From Pseudomonas chlororaphis (GTDB taxonomy: Bacteria > Pseudomonadota > Gammaproteobacteria > Pseudomonadales > Pseudomonadaceae), in NCBI RefSeq assembly GCF_001921865.1, contig NZ_MSCT01000009.1, positions 62,001 through 126,000 on the forward strand: a DNA stretch of 64,000 nt, read 5' to 3'. The translations under genes were made by a program, and so were the position numbers. This document shows positions 7,663-16,249 of the stretch, one piece after another (the first letter of the stretch is position 1; each line of letters begins with the position of its first letter). Below the pieces are notes generated by a model. That model made no database searches. It was not told the DNA's origin and worked only from the letters and a program-made list of their open reading frames with translations.

Positions 7663-8775
7663 ATGCAACGCATCGACCATAACCTGCCCTGGAGTCACCT
7701 GGGCACCCAGCGCCAGCTCAGCGTGTTCCGCTTCGGCAGCGGCAGCCGCAAGGTCTATATCCAGGCCAGCCTGCACGCCGACGAGTTGCCGGGCATGCGC
7801 ACCGCCTGGGAGCTGAAAAAGCGCCTGGCCGAACTGGAAGCCCAGGGGCAGCTCAAGGGCGTGATCGAGCTGGTCCCGGTGGCCAACCCCATCGGCCTCG
7901 ACCAGCACCTGCAAAGCAGCCACCTGGGGCGTTTCGAAAGCGGCAGCGGGAAGAACTTCAACCGCGCCTTCGTCGAACTCAGCGGCCCGGTGGGCGACCT
8001 GATCGGCCCGCGCCTGGGCAGCGACGCGACGGCCAACGTCGCCTTGATCCGCCAGACCATGGGCGAAGTCCTCGACGGCCTGCCGGCCCCGGCCTCGCAG
8101 CTCGAAGGCCTGCAACGCCTGCTGCTGCGCCATGCCTGCGACGCCGAGATCACCCTCGACCTGCACTGCGATTTCGAAGCGGCGATCCACCTCTACGCCT
8201 TGCCCCAGCACTGGCCGCAATGGCAGCCCCTGGCCGCGCGCCTGAAGGCCGGCGTGGCGCTGCTTTGCGAAGACTCTGGCGGCAGCTCGTTCGATGAGTC
8301 CTGCTCCACGCCGTGGCTGCGCCTGGCCCGGGACTTTCCCAAGGCGGCGATTCCCCCGGCCAACCTCGCCACCACCTTGGAATTGGGCAGCATGGGCGAC
8401 ACCCGGGTCGAACAGGCCCAGGCCAACAGCGAGGCGATCCTGGGCTTTCTCGCCGAGCAGGGTTTGATTGACGGACAGTGGCCCGCCACGCCGGACGCCT
8501 GTTGCGAGGGCATGCCGTTCGAGGGCACCCAATACCTGTTCGCCCCGCACCACGGGGTGGTCAGCTTCCTGCGCGAAGCCGGCGAATGGGTGGAGCGCGG
8601 CGACGCCATCTTCGAGGTGGTCGACCCGCTGCGGGACATCGTCAGCGTGGTGCGCGCCGCCACCAGCGGCGTGCTGTTCGCCCTGGACCGCAGCCGCTAC
8701 ACCGAGCCGGGCATCTGGCAGGCCAAGGTCGCCGGCCGCGAGCCGATCCGCAGCGGCAAGCTGACCAACGACTGA
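7663..8775 (+). CDS. Succinylglutamate desuccinylase/aspartoacylase family protein (AotO-like)
   Basis: 370 residues of the M14-type zinc deacylase/carboxypeptidase superfamily. The first zinc motif is ASLHADELPGM (H-x2-E) and the third ligand lies in LDLHCDFEAAIHLY; GSGKNFNRAF carries the substrate-binding Asn-Arg pair. The C-terminal part (HHGVVSFLREAGEWVERGDAIFEVVDP) is the barrel-like domain typical of these proteins. It resembles AotO, encoded in the aot arginine-transport operon of P. aeruginosa, and here it also follows an AotJ-like gene, though across a terminator and without the permease genes. The substrate may be an N-acylated amino acid. Start chosen at 7663 after GGAG at a good distance. 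Confidence 0.85.
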   Translation: MQRIDHNLPWSHLGTQRQLSVFRFGSGSRKVYIQASLHADELPGMRTAWELKKRLAELEAQGQLKGVIELVPVANPIGLDQHLQSSHLGRFESGSGKNFNRAFVELSGPVGDLIGPRLGSDATANVALIRQTMGEVLDGLPAPASQLEGLQRLLLRHACDAEITLDLHCDFEAAIHLYALPQHWPQWQPLAARLKAGVALLCEDSGGSSFDESCSTPWLRLARDFPKAAIPPANLATTLELGSMGDTRVEQAQANSEAILGFLAEQGLIDGQWPATPDACCEGMPFEGTQYLFAPHHGVVSFLREAGEWVERGDAIFEVVDPLRDIVSVVRAATSGVLFALDRSRYTEPGIWQAKVAGREPIRSGKLTND

Positions 8776-8780
8776 GCCCC

Positions 8781-8808
8781 CTGTAGGAGCGAGCTCGCTC
8801 GCGATGGC
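8781..8808. repeat. REP-type palindromic element
   Basis: Single copy, TGTAGGAGCGAGCTCGCTCGCGATGG, whose core GAGCGAGCTCGCTC is a perfect palindrome. It lies just after the AotO-like gene. Confidence 0.8.
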
Positions 8809-8867
8809 CGCTTGCGGCCCAAAGGATCAGGCAGTGCTTTCCCTCTGGAAAATTGAAGGACGTCCCC

Positions 8868-9584
8868 ATGCTCAAGTTCCTGGCCCTGCTGACACTCTGC
8901 GTGGCGAGCGCCGTCCAGGCCCAGGACCGGCTGCACCACGACTTGCCGCTGCCCTACCTGGAACAGGCCCCGGCCGACTCCCGCGACCGGCCGCTGGTGA
9001 TTTTCCTCCACGGCTACGGCAGCAACGAAGAGGACCTGTTCGGCCTCAAGGATTCGTTGCCGGCGGACTCCACCTACCTTTCGGTGCGGGCGCCGCAGAC
9101 TGTGGAAGAGGGCAGTTACCAGTGGTTTCACAAGCAGGGCGAAGGGGCTTACGACGGGGTGACCGCCGAGCTGGCCGACAGCGCGCAACTGATTGGCGAG
9201 TTTGTCCGCCAGGCCATCGCCAAGTACCACACCCGCGCCGATCGGACGTTCCTGGTGGGATTCAGCCAAGGGGCGATCATGTCTTACGAGGTGGGGCTGC
9301 GCCATCCGCAGGCCGTCCGCGGGATCGCCGCGCTGAGCGGGAAGATCCTGCCGGTGCTGCGTTCGCAACTGACGTCGGGCAAGGGGTTGGAGCCGCTGGC
9401 GATCTTTATCGCCCATGGCACGGCGGACATGCGCCTGCCCTACAGCGACGGCTCCGAGGCCGCTGGCCTGTTGCGCGGGTTGGGCCTGCGGCCGCAGTTC
9501 CATGCCTACCCGGGCATCGGCCACACCATCAGCGCCAACGAGGTCCGGGACCTGAACCGCTGGTTGCTCAGCCTCGAGCCCTGA
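8868..9584 (+). CDS. Secreted carboxylesterase/phospholipase of the alpha/beta-hydrolase fold
   Basis: 238 residues with a signal peptide (MLKFLALLTLCVASAVQA, cleavage near 18) and the compact carboxylesterase/acyl-protein-thioesterase fold. The oxyanion region is VIFLHGYGSNEEDLF, the nucleophile is in LVGFSQGAIMSYEVGL (G-x-S-x-G), the acid in FIAHGTADMRLPY and the His in YPGIGHTISANEV, so the Ser-Asp-His triad is complete. The ATG at 8868 is preceded by GAAGGA. The enzyme is probably periplasmic. Its ester or lipid substrate cannot be predicted. It shares direction with the AotO-like gene but a REP element separates them. Confidence 0.85.
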   Translation: MLKFLALLTLCVASAVQAQDRLHHDLPLPYLEQAPADSRDRPLVIFLHGYGSNEEDLFGLKDSLPADSTYLSVRAPQTVEEGSYQWFHKQGEGAYDGVTAELADSAQLIGEFVRQAIAKYHTRADRTFLVGFSQGAIMSYEVGLRHPQAVRGIAALSGKILPVLRSQLTSGKGLEPLAIFIAHGTADMRLPYSDGSEAAGLLRGLGLRPQFHAYPGIGHTISANEVRDLNRWLLSLEP

Positions 9585-9593
9585 GCAGAGGGC

Positions 9594-10172
9594 TTATTGC
9601 TTGCCGACGATCTGGCCGATCAGCTTGTCGTGATTGGCCTTGTCGTTGATCCGCGAAATCACCTGCACCACCGCCATGCGGTTGCCCGAGCCGGCCAGCA
9701 GGGTCGAGCTCTGGGTCATGCCGCCGCCCTGGGTCGCGGTGCTGTCGACCTGACGCAGGCCGAGGCCGCGACGGGTCATGCTTTTCTCGCTCTGTTTGCT
9801 GAAGTCCGGCAGGGCCGCGGCCTGTTGCGAGAGGAACCCCGAGACCGCGTTATCGAGAAAGGCCGTGTCGTTGTCCTTGACCTGCTGCGCATCGGGGATG
9901 AGGTTCTCGGCGGCGATGACCACGGTCTTGGTGGCGGCGTTGGTGTACAGGGTGCCGGTGGCGCCGGCGGTGCCGCTGGCTTCGTCGCCGGCCGGCAGCG
10001 GGTTGGCGATAAACCCCTTGGGCAGGCTGAACGCGAACTTGCCGCCGAGCATCGAGACCTTCTCGAGCGCGGCGCTTTTTTTCGCCGGCTGGGCCGCGAA
10101 CGCGCCCAGGGTACTGAAACCGGCCAGCGCTGCGAGGACCAGGATCGCGGCGGGTTTACCGAACAGGGACAT
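9594..10172 (-). CDS. Exported protein of unknown function
   Basis: 192 residues with a clear signal peptide (MSLFGKPAAILVLAALAGFSTLGAFA, cut near 26). The mature part is small and soluble, with KVSMLGGKFAFSLPKGFIANPLP, a central VVIAAENLIPD and an Ala/Gln-rich stretch; no Cys-based anchor, transmembrane helix or catalytic motif is seen. The sequence has the look of small periplasmic proteins found widely in Pseudomonas and annotated as hypothetical. ATG at 10172 is chosen because it gives the signal peptide; upstream in-frame extension to 10229 reads as noise. It converges on the esterase gene with only 9 bases between the stops. Confidence 0.7.
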   Translation of the reverse strand: MSLFGKPAAILVLAALAGFSTLGAFAAQPAKKSAALEKVSMLGGKFAFSLPKGFIANPLPAGDEASGTAGATGTLYTNAATKTVVIAAENLIPDAQQVKDNDTAFLDNAVSGFLSQQAAALPDFSKQSEKSMTRRGLGLRQVDSTATQGGGMTQSSTLLAGSGNRMAVVQVISRINDKANHDKLIGQIVGKQ

Positions 10173-10496
10173 GCAAAGACTCCAGTGGGCACGAAAGGCG
10201 CGCATCATCCCACGGCGCTTGCGCGGCACTCCAGCGCGATCTGGGGCTTCGGATAAAAGGCCGGCATTCGCGGCGTAGCGGCCTTGGCGGGGGCGAGCCG
10301 GGCAGGCTGCCGCGGGGCTCGAACCGACTTATTTCCTGGCGCTATTGACGACCGATCAAAACGTTCTAACCATCCCCGAGCCGCTAATGGCTAAAGAGTG
10401 GCCGACTGCTACTTTGGTGATATCAGACGGCAGTTGACCCGCACAAAGGCCTCTCGGGAGTCTTGGGATTCATGGCGCAAGGGGGCAGGCCGGGCT
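10173..10496. other. Gap of about 320 bases between divergent genes
   Basis: This stretch separates the minus-strand exported protein from the plus-strand lipoprotein operon and should contain both promoters. I see no repeat or operator that stands out. A GTG-started extension of the first lipoprotein back to 10398 is possible but lacks a signal sequence, so it was not used. Confidence 0.4.
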
Positions 10497-10844
10497 ATGC
10501 GAATAACTCCATGTTGGGCGCCCTTGTTGTTGGTTTTCTTAAGCGTGCCCGGTTGTTTCAGTGTCGACGCACGCCGCTCCACCGAAGGGGCGACGTACTA
10601 CCTGGGCCTGGTCAGGCTGACCTCCGATGAGCAGGACAACGTTCAGCGCAACGCCGTACAAAGCGTCGGGGCACGCATAAAGGACGGTTTCACGCTGGGC
10701 TACGTCGATGAGCGAAAGCTGCTGGTGCCCCGAGGCTGCCAGGTGATTGTGTTTGTCCGTACCGCGGAAGATTTGCAGCACGCCGATGCGCTTTTTAAAA
10801 CGCTTAAGGGAGAAGGGCTATGCACGGTTCGGGATTCAGACTGA
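10497..10844 (+). CDS. Putative lipoprotein, function unknown (gene 1 of 3)
   Basis: 115 residues. MRITPCWAPLLLVFLSVPGC is a lipoprotein signal with a hydrophobic core and a lipobox-like SVPGC, placing the acylated Cys at 20. The mature domain is about 95 residues and mostly polar (TYYLGLVRLTSDEQDNVQ, VGARIKDGFTLGYVDERKLL, CQVIVFVRTAEDLQHADALF). I recognise no family. ATG at 10497 is chosen because it is the start that gives an export signal. The 3' end overlaps the next gene by 25 bases in another frame, which points to coupled translation. Probably surface or periplasmic, forming a unit with the second lipoprotein. Confidence 0.65.
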   Translation: MRITPCWAPLLLVFLSVPGCFSVDARRSTEGATYYLGLVRLTSDEQDNVQRNAVQSVGARIKDGFTLGYVDERKLLVPRGCQVIVFVRTAEDLQHADALFKTLKGEGLCTVRDSD

Positions 10845-11668
10845 TCGCTCTGTGCTTCGGGCTGGCGGGCCTGGCGGGCTGCTCGGGCCTGGGCAGCAAT
10901 ACCCTGGTGTTCGGCACGGACACCAAGGTCGCTCTGGATGTATCGGGGGATCCGGCCGGGCAGCCGTCCTTCACCCTGGGTTACAAACGGCGCGAAACGA
11001 TCTGGCTGCCCTTGTCTTCCGGGAATTGGGGCTCACCGACCCATTTGTGCATCATGGACTCGAGCGGCAAGTTGCTGTGCGAGTCCGTCGCCAAGGAGCC
11101 CACCAGAGGTTCGCATGTCTGCGTCGAGATGCAGGACGCCAGCAAGGCTAATGCCTACACCTCGGGTAACCAGCCATTGCTCTGCGATTCGTCGGCCAAT
11201 GTGCGGGGCCATCTCTACCAGGGCACGTCGGCGGACAATGCCCAAACGGATGCCTACTCGGTCATGGCCAGCTTTGGCCTGGACACCTACGGCGGAGACC
11301 GGACCGGCGCCAAGGTCGCCCAGTTCATCGCCACGGGCATCGCCGCGCGCAACCTGACCAGCAAGAGCGTCGCGCCGCTGATCAACCCTGAGTCCGCGAC
11401 GCTGGGCGTTTCTCAAGAGGCGGTAGCGAAAACGAGCAAGTCCCAAAGTGAATACCTGGCCAACATTGCCAGTTACCTGCTCGTTTCAGACAAGGCCGAT
11501 AAAGCCCGGCTGGATGCGTTGGGCGCCAAGATCAAGCTGAGCCCGGGCAGCCAGACCCTGTTCTCAAGTTATGCGGGACAAACCGAGGCGCAATTGAAGC
11601 TCAGCCTGAAGACTGAGTTCTCTTCCGATCTGGAAAAAATGGATAAGGCCCTGGAGGTCGAAGGATAA
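10820..11668 (+). CDS. Putative lipoprotein, function unknown (gene 2 of 3)
   Basis: 282 residues with a textbook lipoprotein signal: MHGSGFRLIALCFGLAGLAGC, lipobox LAGC, acylated Cys at 21. The mature part starts with SNTLVFGTDTKVALDVSGDP and QPSFTLGYKRRETIWLPL, a beta-rich segment of a kind I have seen in uncharacterised proteobacterial proteins; the C-terminal third (about 195-282) is Ala/Ser/Lys-rich and probably helical. Several Cys (LCIMDSSGKLLCES, HVCVEMQD, PLLCDSS) could form disulfides in the periplasm. AAGGGAGAAGGG precedes the ATG. No enzymatic motif found. It overlaps gene 1 and gene 3 follows directly. Confidence 0.75.
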   Translation: MHGSGFRLIALCFGLAGLAGCSGLGSNTLVFGTDTKVALDVSGDPAGQPSFTLGYKRRETIWLPLSSGNWGSPTHLCIMDSSGKLLCESVAKEPTRGSHVCVEMQDASKANAYTSGNQPLLCDSSANVRGHLYQGTSADNAQTDAYSVMASFGLDTYGGDRTGAKVAQFIATGIAARNLTSKSVAPLINPESATLGVSQEAVAKTSKSQSEYLANIASYLLVSDKADKARLDALGAKIKLSPGSQTLFSSYAGQTEAQLKLSLKTEFSSDLEKMDKALEVEG

Positions 11669-11669
11669 A

Positions 11670-11882
11670 ATGACTCTATTTATCACGGTCCATTCAAGTC
11701 GCGCAGACGCTCAGGCATGGGCTGAGGCCAGGCTCCAGGAACTGCCGGGAGCGATACAGGTGCTGGCGCTCAATGGTCCTTATGCCAGGGTGACCCTGCA
11801 TGACCATGTACAGAAGCCGCCGGCCGAGCTGGGGAGTGTCATGCATGCGCAATGCTGGGTACTGACGATGGGTACCCAGTAA
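11670..11882 (+). CDS. Small protein of unknown function (gene 3 of 3)
   Basis: 70 residues, MTLFITVHSSRADAQAWAEA to VLTMGTQ, with no signal peptide, so probably cytoplasmic. The ATG is one base after the stop of the second lipoprotein gene and GGAGGTCGAAGG in the end of that gene can serve as ribosome binding site, so this is a true operon member. It contains alternating beta-like and helical stretches (AIQVLALNGPYARVTLHDHV) but no motif I can name. A small cytoplasmic partner coupled to two lipoproteins is unusual, and its role is unknown. Confidence 0.6.
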   Translation: MTLFITVHSSRADAQAWAEARLQELPGAIQVLALNGPYARVTLHDHVQKPPAELGSVMHAQCWVLTMGTQ

Positions 11883-11947
11883 GCGCAAGCCGCTTCGCTC
11901 AACGGGCGATGCTCGACAGGGCCTCGCGCGAACAAGCGGCACCGTCC

Positions 11948-11971
11948 CTGTAGGAGCGAGCTCGCTCGCGA
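11948..11971. repeat. REP-type palindromic element
   Basis: Single copy, CTGTAGGAGCGAGCTCGCTCGCG, upstream of mntH, about 110 bases before its start codon. Confidence 0.75.
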
Positions 11972-12080
11972 AAAAACCTCCGGCTCGCCCTGGGCAATGG
12001 CCGAGCGTCCCGGGAGAGGCTTGGGTCGCCGCGCCGAAACCTCTAAGCTGGGCCTTCGTTCCAGCCTGCCGGATGCCCGC

Positions 12081-13400
12081 GTGAAATTCACCCTCCCGAA
12101 AATCGGTACCGCACCGTTCTGCCCACCGGAAGTCGCCGGCACCGTCGTGGTCGACCCCCAGGCGCCGCTGCTCAAGCGCCTCCTGCGTTTCGCCGGCCCC
12201 GGCCTGCTGATCTCCATCGGCTACATGGACCCTGGTAATTGGGCCACTGCCATCGAGGCCGGCTCGCGTTACGGCTACAACCTGCTGTTCGTGGTGCTGC
12301 TGGCGAGCCTGGCAGGCATGGCCGTGCAGTGCCTGTGTTCGCGCCTGGGTATCGCCACCGGGCGCGACCTGGCGCAGCTCTGCCGGCAGCGTTACAGCCC
12401 CCGCGCGGCGCGCACCCAATGGTTGCTGGCAGAGGTGTCGATCATCGCCACCGACCTTGCCGAAGTGCTGGGCTGCGCCCTGGCTTTCCACCTGCTGCTC
12501 GGGGTTTCGCTGACCACCGGGATCGTCATCACCGCCTTCGATACCCTGTTGATCCTGGCCCTGCAGAACCGCGGCTTCCGCCGGCTGGAGGCGATCATGC
12601 TGGTGCTGGTGGGCACCATCGGCCTGTGTTTCTTCGTCGAGCTGTTGCTGATCAAACCCTACTGGCCGGACGTGGCGCGCGGCTTCACGCCGTCGCTGGC
12701 GGCGATCAGCGACGCGGCGCCGCTGTACCTGGCGATCGGCATTCTCGGCGCCACCGTGATGCCGCATAACCTGTACCTGCACACCTCCATCGTGCAAACC
12801 CGCCTGGTGGGCCGGGACGAAGCCAGCCGGCGCGACGCGATCAAGCTGGCGCGCATCGACACCCTCGGTTCCCTGGCGCTGGCGCTGCTGGTCAACGCAG
12901 CGATCCTGATCCTCGCCGCCGCGGCTTTCCATGGCAGCGGGCACACCGAAGTGGTGGAGCTGCAGGACGCCTACCACCTGCTCGACCCGCTGGTGGGCGG
13001 GGCGCTGGCCAGCGTGCTGTTCGGCGTGGCCCTGCTGGCCTCGGGGCAGAGTTCGACCTTCACCGGGACCATCGCCGGCCAGGTGATCATGGAGGGCTAC
13101 CTGAACCTGCGCCTGCCGTGCTGGCAGCGCCGCCTGATCACCCGCGGCCTGGCCCTGGTGCCGGCGTTCGTCGGCGTGTGGCTGCTGGGCGACGGCGCGG
13201 TGGGCCAGTTGCTGGTGCTGAGCCAGGTGGTGCTCAGCCTGCAACTGCCGTTCGCCCTGTACCCGCTGATCCGCATGACCGGCGACCGGCAACTGATGGG
13301 TGTGTTCGTCAACCGCTGGCCGACCCGGGTGCTGGCCTGGACTCTGTTCGCGGTCATCAGCGGGGCCAATGCCTGGTTGATTGCGCAGTGGGTGGTGTAG
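12081..13400 (+). CDS. mntH: NRAMP-family divalent metal transporter MntH (Mn2+/Fe2+)
   Basis: 439 residues with eleven or so membrane helices. The two metal-binding signatures are intact: D50-P-G-N in helix 1 (SIGYMDPGNWAT) and M227-P-H-N in helix 6 (ILGATVMPHNLYLHTS). These ligate Mn2+ or Fe2+ and couple uptake to protons across the inner membrane. GTG at 12081 is chosen because family proteins start about 40 residues before the DPGN motif; a longer frame from 11997 reads as low-complexity Arg/Gly. No Fur or MntR box was recognised upstream. It converges on the glc operon, with an inverted REP pair between. Confidence 0.93.
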   Translation: MKFTLPKIGTAPFCPPEVAGTVVVDPQAPLLKRLLRFAGPGLLISIGYMDPGNWATAIEAGSRYGYNLLFVVLLASLAGMAVQCLCSRLGIATGRDLAQLCRQRYSPRAARTQWLLAEVSIIATDLAEVLGCALAFHLLLGVSLTTGIVITAFDTLLILALQNRGFRRLEAIMLVLVGTIGLCFFVELLLIKPYWPDVARGFTPSLAAISDAAPLYLAIGILGATVMPHNLYLHTSIVQTRLVGRDEASRRDAIKLARIDTLGSLALALLVNAAILILAAAAFHGSGHTEVVELQDAYHLLDPLVGGALASVLFGVALLASGQSSTFTGTIAGQVIMEGYLNLRLPCWQRRLITRGLALVPAFVGVWLLGDGAVGQLLVLSQVVLSLQLPFALYPLIRMTGDRQLMGVFVNRWPTRVLAWTLFAVISGANAWLIAQWVV

Positions 13401-13412
13401 GGCTGGCGGGCC

Positions 13413-13480
13413 CTATCGTGAGCAAGCTCGCTCCTGCATGGACCGCGCAGAACCTTGTAGGAGCGAGCTTGCTCGCGATG
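13413..13480. repeat. Inverted pair of REP elements
   Basis: ATCGTGAGCAAGCTCGCTCCT and TGTAGGAGCGAGCTTGCTCG face each other between the converging ends of mntH and glcG. The pair can fold as a long stem and may act as a two-way transcript end. Confidence 0.85.
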
Positions 13481-13502
13481 GACCGCATAGCGGTCCCAAT
13501 CT

Positions 13503-13904
13503 TCAATCCAATGCCTGCGCCGCGAACAGCGCCACCTGCGCATCCTGCCCGGACTTGACCCCGGACACCCCGACGGCGCCGATCACCTGGCCGTCGAAGC
13601 GCACCGGCACGCCACCTTCCAGCGAGGTCAGCAGCGGCGCCGAGAGAAACGCGCTGCGCCCGCCGTTGACCATCTCTTCGTACGCCCTGGACTCGCGGCG
13701 CCCGAGTGCGGCGGTGCGGGCTTTTTCCAGGGCGATGTAGGCGCTGATCGGCGCGCAACCGTCGAGACGTTCGAGGGCCAGCGGGTGGCCGCCGTCGTCG
13801 ACGACAGCGATGCTCACGGCCCATTGGTTGCGTTCGGCCTCGTCGCGCGCGGCGATCAGGATGCGCTGGACTTCGCGTTGGCCCAGTACGGCTTTGCTGT
13901 GCAT
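13503..13904 (-). CDS. glcG: GlcG / HbpS-like protein of the glycolate operon
   Basis: 133 residues of the HbpS/GlcG family (small alpha-beta protein; some relatives bind haem or cobalamin). Visible family features are AARDEAERNQWAVSIAVVDDGGHPLALERLDG and GGVPVRFDGQVIGAVGVSGVKSGQDAQVA. It is the last gene of glcDEFG, 12 bases after glcF. Its role in glycolate use is not established; it accompanies glycolate oxidase in E. coli and pseudomonads. Confidence 0.9.
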   Translation of the reverse strand: MHSKAVLGQREVQRILIAARDEAERNQWAVSIAVVDDGGHPLALERLDGCAPISAYIALEKARTAALGRRESRAYEEMVNGGRSAFLSAPLLTSLEGGVPVRFDGQVIGAVGVSGVKSGQDAQVALFAAQALD

Positions 13905-13916
13905 GGCGTGCTCCTT

Positions 13917-15167
13917 TCAGGGGGTAGGGGGATGCGAGGCGGGGCTCGACGGCGGCAGGGCGGCCTCGACCAGTTCGATCCAGTGCCGCACCGGGGTCCG
14001 GCCGGCGCCGTCGAGGTGGGTCTGGCAGCCGATATTGGCGGTGACGATAACCTCGGGCCGGCCGCTTTCCAGGGCATTGAGCTTGTTGTTGCGCAGTTGG
14101 CGCGCCAGTTCGGGCTGGGTCAGCGAGTAGGTGCCCGCCGAGCCGCAACACAGGTGGCTGTCGGGCACGTCCGTGAGTTCGAAACCCAGGCGCTTGAGCA
14201 CGGCTTCCACCGCGCCGCCGAGCTTTTGCGCGTGTTGCAGGCTGCACGGGCAGTGGAAGGCCAGGCGCCGGTCGCAGCGGGCCTGCAGTTGCTCCAGCGG
14301 TTCGTCGCGCAGCACTTGCACCAGGTCCCGGGCCAGGGCGCTGACCCGCTTGGCCTTGGCCGCATACCGTGGATCGTGGGCCAGCAGGTGGCCGTAATCC
14401 TTGATAAAGGCGCCGCAGCCGCTGGCGGTCTGGACGATGGCTTCGGCGCCGTTTTCCAGGTGCGGCCACCAGGCGTCGATAGTGTTCCGGGCCCGGTCGA
14501 GGCCGGCTTCTTGAGCGTCCAGGTGATAGTCCACGGCGCCGCAACAGCCGGCTTCGCTCACGGCTCGCACGGCGATGCCCAGGCGGTCGAGGACCCGTGC
14601 CGTCGCCGCGTTGGTGTTGGGCGACAGGCTCGCTTGCACACAGCCTTCCAGTAGCAACACATGCCGCGCGTGGGCCGTGGCCGGGCGCGCCTTGGCTGGC
14701 GGTACCTGGCGTGGCAGTTTGTTCTGCACGGCGGCCGGCAACCACGGACGCAACGTGGTGCCGCTGCCGAGCAGCGCCTTGAACAGCGTAGGGTTCGGCG
14801 CCAGGGCGCGCAGGCCCTGGCGCAGCAGGCGCTGGCCGAGAGGACGCGGCACGCTGGCGTCGACCACGGCGCGGCCGATGTCCAGCAGGTTGTGGTAATC
14901 GACCCCGGACGGGCAGGTGGTTTCGCAGTTGCGGCACGACAGGCAGCGGTCCAGGTGCAACTGGGTCTTGGCGGTGGCCGGCTGGCCTTCCAGTACTTGC
15001 TTGATCAGGTAGATGCGCCCTCGGGGCCCATCCAGCTCGTCGCCCAGCAGTTGGTAGGTGGGGCAGGTGGCGTTGCAGAAGCCGCAGTGCACACAGCTGC
15101 GCAGGATGCTTTCGGCTTCGGCGGCGCGGGGCAATTGGCGCGCCTGTTCGCTCAGGGTGGTTTGCAT
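13917..15167 (-). CDS. glcF: Glycolate oxidase iron-sulfur subunit GlcF
   Basis: 416 residues. The N-terminus carries two 4Fe-4S ferredoxin motifs, [16 protein letters not shown] and [15 protein letters not shown], followed by two CCG-type cysteine-rich domains ([10 protein letters not shown] and [12 protein letters not shown]). GlcF passes electrons from the flavin subunits GlcD/GlcE to the respiratory chain during oxidation of glycolate to glyoxylate at the inner membrane. ATG at 15167 starts 17 bases after glcE. Length fits GlcF (about 405), with a slightly longer Pro/Ser tail. Confidence 0.96.
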   Translation of the reverse strand: MQTTLSEQARQLPRAAEAESILRSCVHCGFCNATCPTYQLLGDELDGPRGRIYLIKQVLEGQPATAKTQLHLDRCLSCRNCETTCPSGVDYHNLLDIGRAVVDASVPRPLGQRLLRQGLRALAPNPTLFKALLGSGTTLRPWLPAAVQNKLPRQVPPAKARPATAHARHVLLLEGCVQASLSPNTNAATARVLDRLGIAVRAVSEAGCCGAVDYHLDAQEAGLDRARNTIDAWWPHLENGAEAIVQTASGCGAFIKDYGHLLAHDPRYAAKAKRVSALARDLVQVLRDEPLEQLQARCDRRLAFHCPCSLQHAQKLGGAVEAVLKRLGFELTDVPDSHLCCGSAGTYSLTQPELARQLRNNKLNALESGRPEVIVTANIGCQTHLDGAGRTPVRHWIELVEAALPPSSPASHPPTP

Positions 15168-15184
15168 GGGTGAGCGTGCTCCGT

Positions 15185-16249
15185 TCAGATCTCGGCGTAC
15201 ATCCGGCCGGGGTTGAAGAGCCCTTGCGGGTCCAGTTGCGCCTTGAGCTGGCGGTGGTAGCGCAGCAGCGGCGCCGGCAGCGGCTGGAACGGGCTGTCGA
15301 GCAGGCCATGGGTGTAGCAGGTGGCATGGCCGCCGACGCGCTCGACGCGTTCGTGGATACGTTGCGCCGGGGCGGCGGACTTGAGCCAGCGCTGGGCGCC
15401 GGCCCAATCGATCAATTGCTCGCCCGGCAGCTCCAGGGGACCGGTGTTATGGGGCAGCGACAGGCGCCACAGCGGCAGGCCTTCGTCGAAGAACGCCAGG
15501 CGCTGCTCGTTCAGGTCGCTCCAGTAAGCGCTGTGCAGCGCTTCGCCGCCGAGACGGTCGCGGGCCGCGGCCACCGAACCTTCGCCGCCCTCCAGGCGCA
15601 CATTCAGGCACCGCCCATCGTGGCTGGCGGCGCTGATGGGCAGCGGCTGCTGGCCCCATTCGGCGAGCTTGGCCAGGGCCTTGGCGCTGTCCATTTCCAG
15701 GCTCAGGCTCACGCATCGGCGCGGTTTGGGCAGGACCTTGAGCGACACTTCGGTGAGCACCCCGAGGCAACCGTAGCTGCCCGCCAGCAAGCGCGAGAGG
15801 TCGTAGCCGGCGACGTTTTTCATCACCTCGCCGCCAAAGCGCAGGTGCTGGCCGGTGCCGCTGATCAGCCGGGTGCCGAGGACGAAATCGCGCACCGAAC
15901 CGGCCCACGGCCGGCGGGGCCCGGACAGGCCGCTGGCGACCATGCCGCCGACGGTGGCGCCCTCGCCGAAGGCCGGCGGTTCGCAGGCCAGCATCTGCCC
16001 GGCGGCGTCCAGCGCGGCCAGCAGTTCGTTGAGCGGCGTGCCGGCGCGTGCCGTCACCACCAGTTCGGTCGGGTCGTAGCTGACGATGCCGCGATGGGCG
16101 CGGGTGTCGAGCACCTCGCCGGCGCCGATACGGCCGAGAAAGGCCTTGCTGTTGCCGCCCTGGATCAGCAGCGGCGTGTTGCCGGCCAGGGCCTGTTCGA
16201 CCTGTTCTTGCAGCGCGGCGCTGGCGTCGTGGTCCATGGGGGCCGTCAT
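15185..16249 (-). CDS. glcE: Glycolate oxidase FAD-binding subunit GlcE
   Basis: 354 residues with an FAD-binding PCMH fold. Visible are TPLLIQGGNSKAFLGR, ACEPPAFGEGATVGGMVASG, GSVRDFVLGTRLISGTGQHL and GGEVMKNVAGYDLSRLLAGS, all typical of GlcE. It forms the glycolate oxidase complex with GlcD and GlcF. The ATG at 16249 overlaps the glcD stop by one base (TGATG), so the two are translationally coupled; a second Met at 16237 is a possible alternative. Confidence 0.95.
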   Translation of the reverse strand: MTAPMDHDASAALQEQVEQALAGNTPLLIQGGNSKAFLGRIGAGEVLDTRAHRGIVSYDPTELVVTARAGTPLNELLAALDAAGQMLACEPPAFGEGATVGGMVASGLSGPRRPWAGSVRDFVLGTRLISGTGQHLRFGGEVMKNVAGYDLSRLLAGSYGCLGVLTEVSLKVLPKPRRCVSLSLEMDSAKALAKLAEWGQQPLPISAASHDGRCLNVRLEGGEGSVAAARDRLGGEALHSAYWSDLNEQRLAFFDEGLPLWRLSLPHNTGPLELPGEQLIDWAGAQRWLKSAAPAQRIHERVERVGGHATCYTHGLLDSPFQPLPAPLLRYHRQLKAQLDPQGLFNPGRMYAEI

